From Pontiella sp. (lineage in GTDB: Bacteria; Verrucomicrobiota; Kiritimatiellia; Kiritimatiellales; Pontiellaceae), in NCBI GenBank assembly GCA_029935255.1, contig JAOZKS010000023.1:7023-15716 (forward strand): a stretch of DNA of 8,694 nt, given 5' to 3'. Positions 7,601 through 8,694 of this stretch are shown here, in pieces. A program made the position numbers and the translations under genes. A model generated the notes under the pieces. It had not been told where the DNA came from. It saw nothing but the letters and a program-made list of their open reading frames with translations, and searched no databases. Numbering within the stretch: the first letter of the stretch is position 1; each line of letters opens with the position of its first letter.

Positions 7601-8694
7601 CAGCAAATCGCATTTCTGTATACTTAAAAGCACGATATGCAGCAGGGTGTAATTTATCGTGACCTCGGACATCAACTACTTTATACGCATCTATCAATAT
7701 GGGTTTGCCACATTCAACTATTGTATCTAGAACTAGCTGTATCTCGATATCCAAAGTCTGTTTATCAAATGCACAATATAAAAATTCCCCTCCAATCCAT
7801 CCACGATGTCCCCCGAAAAAATAGTACTCCCCGGAACCGGTTGGGATTCCATCGCCTAAATCCATATCAGGATAAGGTGCCATCAAAAGTGGGGCATTGG
7901 TAATTTTCTGTGTTTGTCCTTGATAAATAAGAATTCTGCCTGAATTGCCGGGGTGCAGGCGAACCATTTCCGTTGCCTCTGAATAGATGACATCAAGATC
8001 CAAGGTCGTCACGCCGGAGCCAGTTTCCAGAATAGGTTCATATGCAAGCCGGTGAGAGTAATATTTAAAATAATCAAAATAAGGTTCCCTGAATGAATTA
8101 GGTGTAGCTGCGGACCATGCTAGATGCGTATACAGACCATGCCTCATTATAGTGTCAACATCTTCTATAACCATGGCCATTCTTTGGGGATCAGTAGGGT
8201 CATATTTGTGAATATGCATTCGAAAATGTCCAAAACCGCCTTTTTTTATTGCTAAAATATTAGTCTCATTCAGGTTGTTAGGCTCTTCAATAAATCCAGA
8301 AAGCATATTGGTGGCATAAGTGTATGGAGTCATCGGATCATCCGGCGGTGCTGTCAATGTACCGGCTGCCAAACCATAAACCGCCGCTGTCACCTGTGCA
8401 TTAGTATCTGTAACAGTCAGCTGCACCCACTGGTTCGTAGGATGCATGTAAAAATACATATCTTTATAAAATTCCTGTTCAGGAGTTGTGGCCCATTCTG
8501 CTGCATTTGGTTCTGCTGTTTGCACAAGATACTTATAAATATATGTTGAATATCGTTCTCCGGCTGATTCCGCTGTAATGTGGATATGGTCGGAACTTAT
8601 TAATGTTTGAGCAGTAACATCTGCTCCAGCCCTATTCGTTACTGTAATAACAGGTTCGGCTACCACCACAAAAACATTAAATATAAATAATAAT
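4653..8694 (-). CDS. Giant secreted multidomain protein: degenerate GH5-like barrel, TSP3, LamG, Big_9-like, tail repeats (5' end outside window)
   Basis: At least 1346 residues. A GTG at 8669 (residue 1 here) is not the true start: the same frame stays open to the edge and encodes LLFIFNVFVVVA directly before EPVITV, clearly the hydrophobic core of a signal peptide. Domains in order: 5-125, beta-rich N-terminal region; about 130-345, a (beta/alpha)8-like region resembling GH5/clan GH-A glycosidases (FRMHIHKYD, LYTHLAW, LAYEPILET, GKPILIDAY) with altered catalytic positions; 399-575, calcium-type Asp-rich TSP3 repeats (DPDGDLIS, GTDPNDPDSDWD, DFDGDGIGN, DYDGDKLSN); about 597-836, LamG-like jelly roll (FIDVPSADLG, LNQWYAVTLVFDG); 843-931, cadherin/Big_9-like domain (ANDDF, VLENDSDINGD, YTPNGGFTGKDIFEYTVSDG); 934-1338, four divergent repeats of about 90 residues. 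No C-terminal sorting signal is seen. Probably a cell-surface or secreted glycan-binding protein. Its G+C is lower than that of the other genes. Confidence 0.9.
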   Translation of the reverse strand, partial: LLFIFNVFVVVAEPVITVTNRAGADVTAQTLISSDHIHITAESAGERYSTYIYKYLVQTAEPNAAEWATTPEQEFYKDMYFYMHPTNQWVQLTVTDTNAQVTAAVYGLAAGTLTAPPDDPMTPYTYATNMLSGFIEEPNNLNETNILAIKKGGFGHFRMHIHKYDPTDPQRMAMVIEDVDTIMRHGLYTHLAWSAATPNSFREPYFDYFKYYSHRLAYEPILETGSGVTTLDLDVIYSEATEMVRLHPGNSGRILIYQGQTQKITNAPLLMAPYPDMDLGDGIPTGSGEYYFFGGHRGWIGGEFLYCAFDKQTLDIEIQLVLDTIVECGKPILIDAYKVVDVRGHDKLHPAAYRAFKYTEMRFAAEALYPVNRTMLTLGKYVDEDTGAWVENTLWLMSAFTNTAPVADDPDGDLISTYDEINIYGTDPNDPDSDWDNIFDTYECGLIPGLDPNDPSDGYTTSVKGDYNNFVVNQSNADFDGDGIGNALEIFYMIKHMDFINPLTGYQWFDIYDASDASLDYDGDKLSNFQESLFRKKGPHVTKWSGWIEGDDDWDHNGSTPNLEEFNMGTWPGDTQETDYDGMTSGSRLTSPRWDLVPYVHDREFAVQFTFNSDVLADNSASMGSTNYLTNPLPDGTAVGGVSGVNNRVLSCLTGNGFIDVPSADLGTVTNRSVNLHFVATEFGTAGDPYKILYKEGDSSDGRVIYLKENKVWIGAWTSNGSAEKYLDLHAADSLPPLELNQWYAVTLVFDGACNTLRGYLFKDNARLTRTELTSIGFGLVNSTADRITFAGSDDNCRVDAGGGSILVSDKYFKGYMDACMIYNRSLNDVEVALLSHNDLYPLKENVDPPISPIANDDFLYILPDTATVLNVLENDSDINGDTLAITGFTPPYYGNVTITGGGANLTYTPNGGFTGKDIFEYTVSDGALTATATITINTRSEFFRVHRGTATIQPGYGSITLTEGADYFLDDSTTPTNAFIRLVSSSLNGSSNTFGQPYEMRDQSAVITNPTNLPISVTISRPGESDFGVKCGAYTNYMGDFKVSWEIIEYLGAGLNEIVVRDQRLLNMTAETPVEAGPAVAGIQDPNKIVIFITGQSGTNTSEVMHTADLNASGQPVFTRMDGVFVDGGVSVSYAVVEFTGANWLPVRRIETDFAGNRTTCLPISPPLGNRSSAFLHVQQRGWARIGARDYLARDIGNVWISAEDEVSFKSLDNKPSCHAVAWVIENSDTDPITSMKVQHVADRLRTLDTNASYPDNWTETITPVGSDRNTSIMGECAQPKYASAFYDNLSFGRMGLDMTNTDEVSLFQTSRNLADLNYSFSVVEWPSSFEAFVMPEEGTVIMLK
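4656..5870 (-). repeat. C-terminal repeats of about 90 residues in the giant protein (four divergent units)
   Basis: The final 405 residues contain a motif at near-regular spacing: VSWEIIEYLG (Glu1042), VSYAVVEFTG (Glu1131), HAVAWVIEN (Glu1219) and YSFSVVEW (Glu1318), that is 89, 88 and 99 residues apart. About ten residues after each of the first three Glu come VVRDQRLL, LPVRRIET and MKVQHVAD, matching RVHRGTATI at 936-945 before the first unit. A second strand motif, AFIRLV (971), KIVIFITG (1081) and SAFLHVQQ (1166), precedes the first three Glu motifs. The repeats are too diverged to show at DNA level. Confidence 0.6.
5877..6143 (-). other. Cadherin-like/Big_9-type domain of the giant protein
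   Basis: Residues 843-931 match the Ig-fold domain common in bacterial surface proteins: PIANDDF start, VLNVLENDSDINGDTL, a GNVTITGG strand, LTYTPNGGFTGKDIFEYTV and DGALTATATITIN at the end. It is a stalk domain, probably calcium-binding. Confidence 0.8.
6162..6881 (-). other. LamG-like jelly-roll domain of the giant protein
   Basis: Residues 597-836 show the LamG/concanavalin pattern: NGFIDVPSADLG near the start, repeated beta strands, LELNQWYAVTLVFDG in the middle (the usual WYHVAxxYDG signature) and FKGYMDACMIYNRSLNDVEV at the end (usual GxIDDVRIYNRALSxxEI). It is probably carbohydrate-binding or structural. Confidence 0.75.
6930..7487 (-). other. TSP3-type calcium-binding repeat region of the giant protein
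   Basis: Residues 395-580 contain several Asp-rich loops of the DxDxDG type (about 400-450, 468-525 and 541-575), each followed by a short segment with Glu and a hydrophobic residue, such as STYDEI and GNALEI. TSP3 loops bind calcium and act as rigid linkers, here joining the barrel to the LamG domain. Confidence 0.75.
7635..8282 (-). other. GH5-like barrel region of the giant protein, catalytic residues apparently lost
   Basis: Residues 130-345 follow the strand pattern of GH5 enzymes. LAYEPILET (208-216) aligns with the strand-4 hallmark LAFELLNEP, keeping Glu215 at the acid/base position but replacing the preceding Asn by Leu and the following Pro by Thr. GKPILIDAY (321-329) aligns with PIYLGEFG at strand 7, putting Ala328 where the nucleophile Glu belongs. 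GEYYFFGGHRGW (280-291) occupies the strand-6 HxY region without the usual His. This is alignment by eye; the family call is moderate. Confidence 0.45.

Overview
The window reads as a piece of a polysaccharide-degrading bacterial genome, most likely from the Planctomycetes-Verrucomicrobia-Chlamydiae superphylum and perhaps Kiritimatiellota (Pontiella-like). That assignment is an inference. It rests on secreted proteins with calcium-binding thrombospondin-type-3 (TSP3) repeats, a short C-terminal module ending in an FxRVxV-like motif, a xylan-esterase-type hydrolase, and a GlmU-like acyltransferase lacking the nucleotidyltransferase half. No sequence search was run.

All five convincing genes lie on the minus strand, so transcription runs right to left. 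From upstream to downstream they are: (1) 8694-4653, a giant secreted multidomain protein whose start lies beyond the right edge; (2) 4550-3540, a 336-residue secreted lectin-fold/TSP3 protein; (3) 3443-2631, a secreted alpha/beta hydrolase of the acetyl-xylan-esterase type; (4) 2526-1363, a left-handed beta-helix acyltransferase related to the GlmU C-terminal half; (5) 1358-1, phosphoglucosamine mutase GlmM, cut by the left edge only a few residues from its expected end.

The left part (genes 4 and 5) is cytoplasmic cell-envelope metabolism: GlmM makes glucosamine-1-phosphate, and the beta-helix protein, four bases upstream with the glmM ribosome site inside its last codons, is a plausible next enzyme or partner. 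The right part (genes 1 to 3) is an exported carbohydrate-handling set. The giant protein has a degenerate GH5-like barrel, TSP3 repeats, a LamG-like domain, a cadherin/Big_9-like domain and four divergent C-terminal repeats of about 90 residues.

The most unusual points are the likely loss of catalytic residues in the barrel, the 90-residue tail repeats, a coding-like remnant whose stop overlaps the esterase start (ATGA), a pair of related palindromes before the acyltransferase, and a drop in G+C inside the giant gene. No RNA gene, CRISPR array, insertion sequence or origin was seen. Every intergenic stretch is about 100 bases or shorter.
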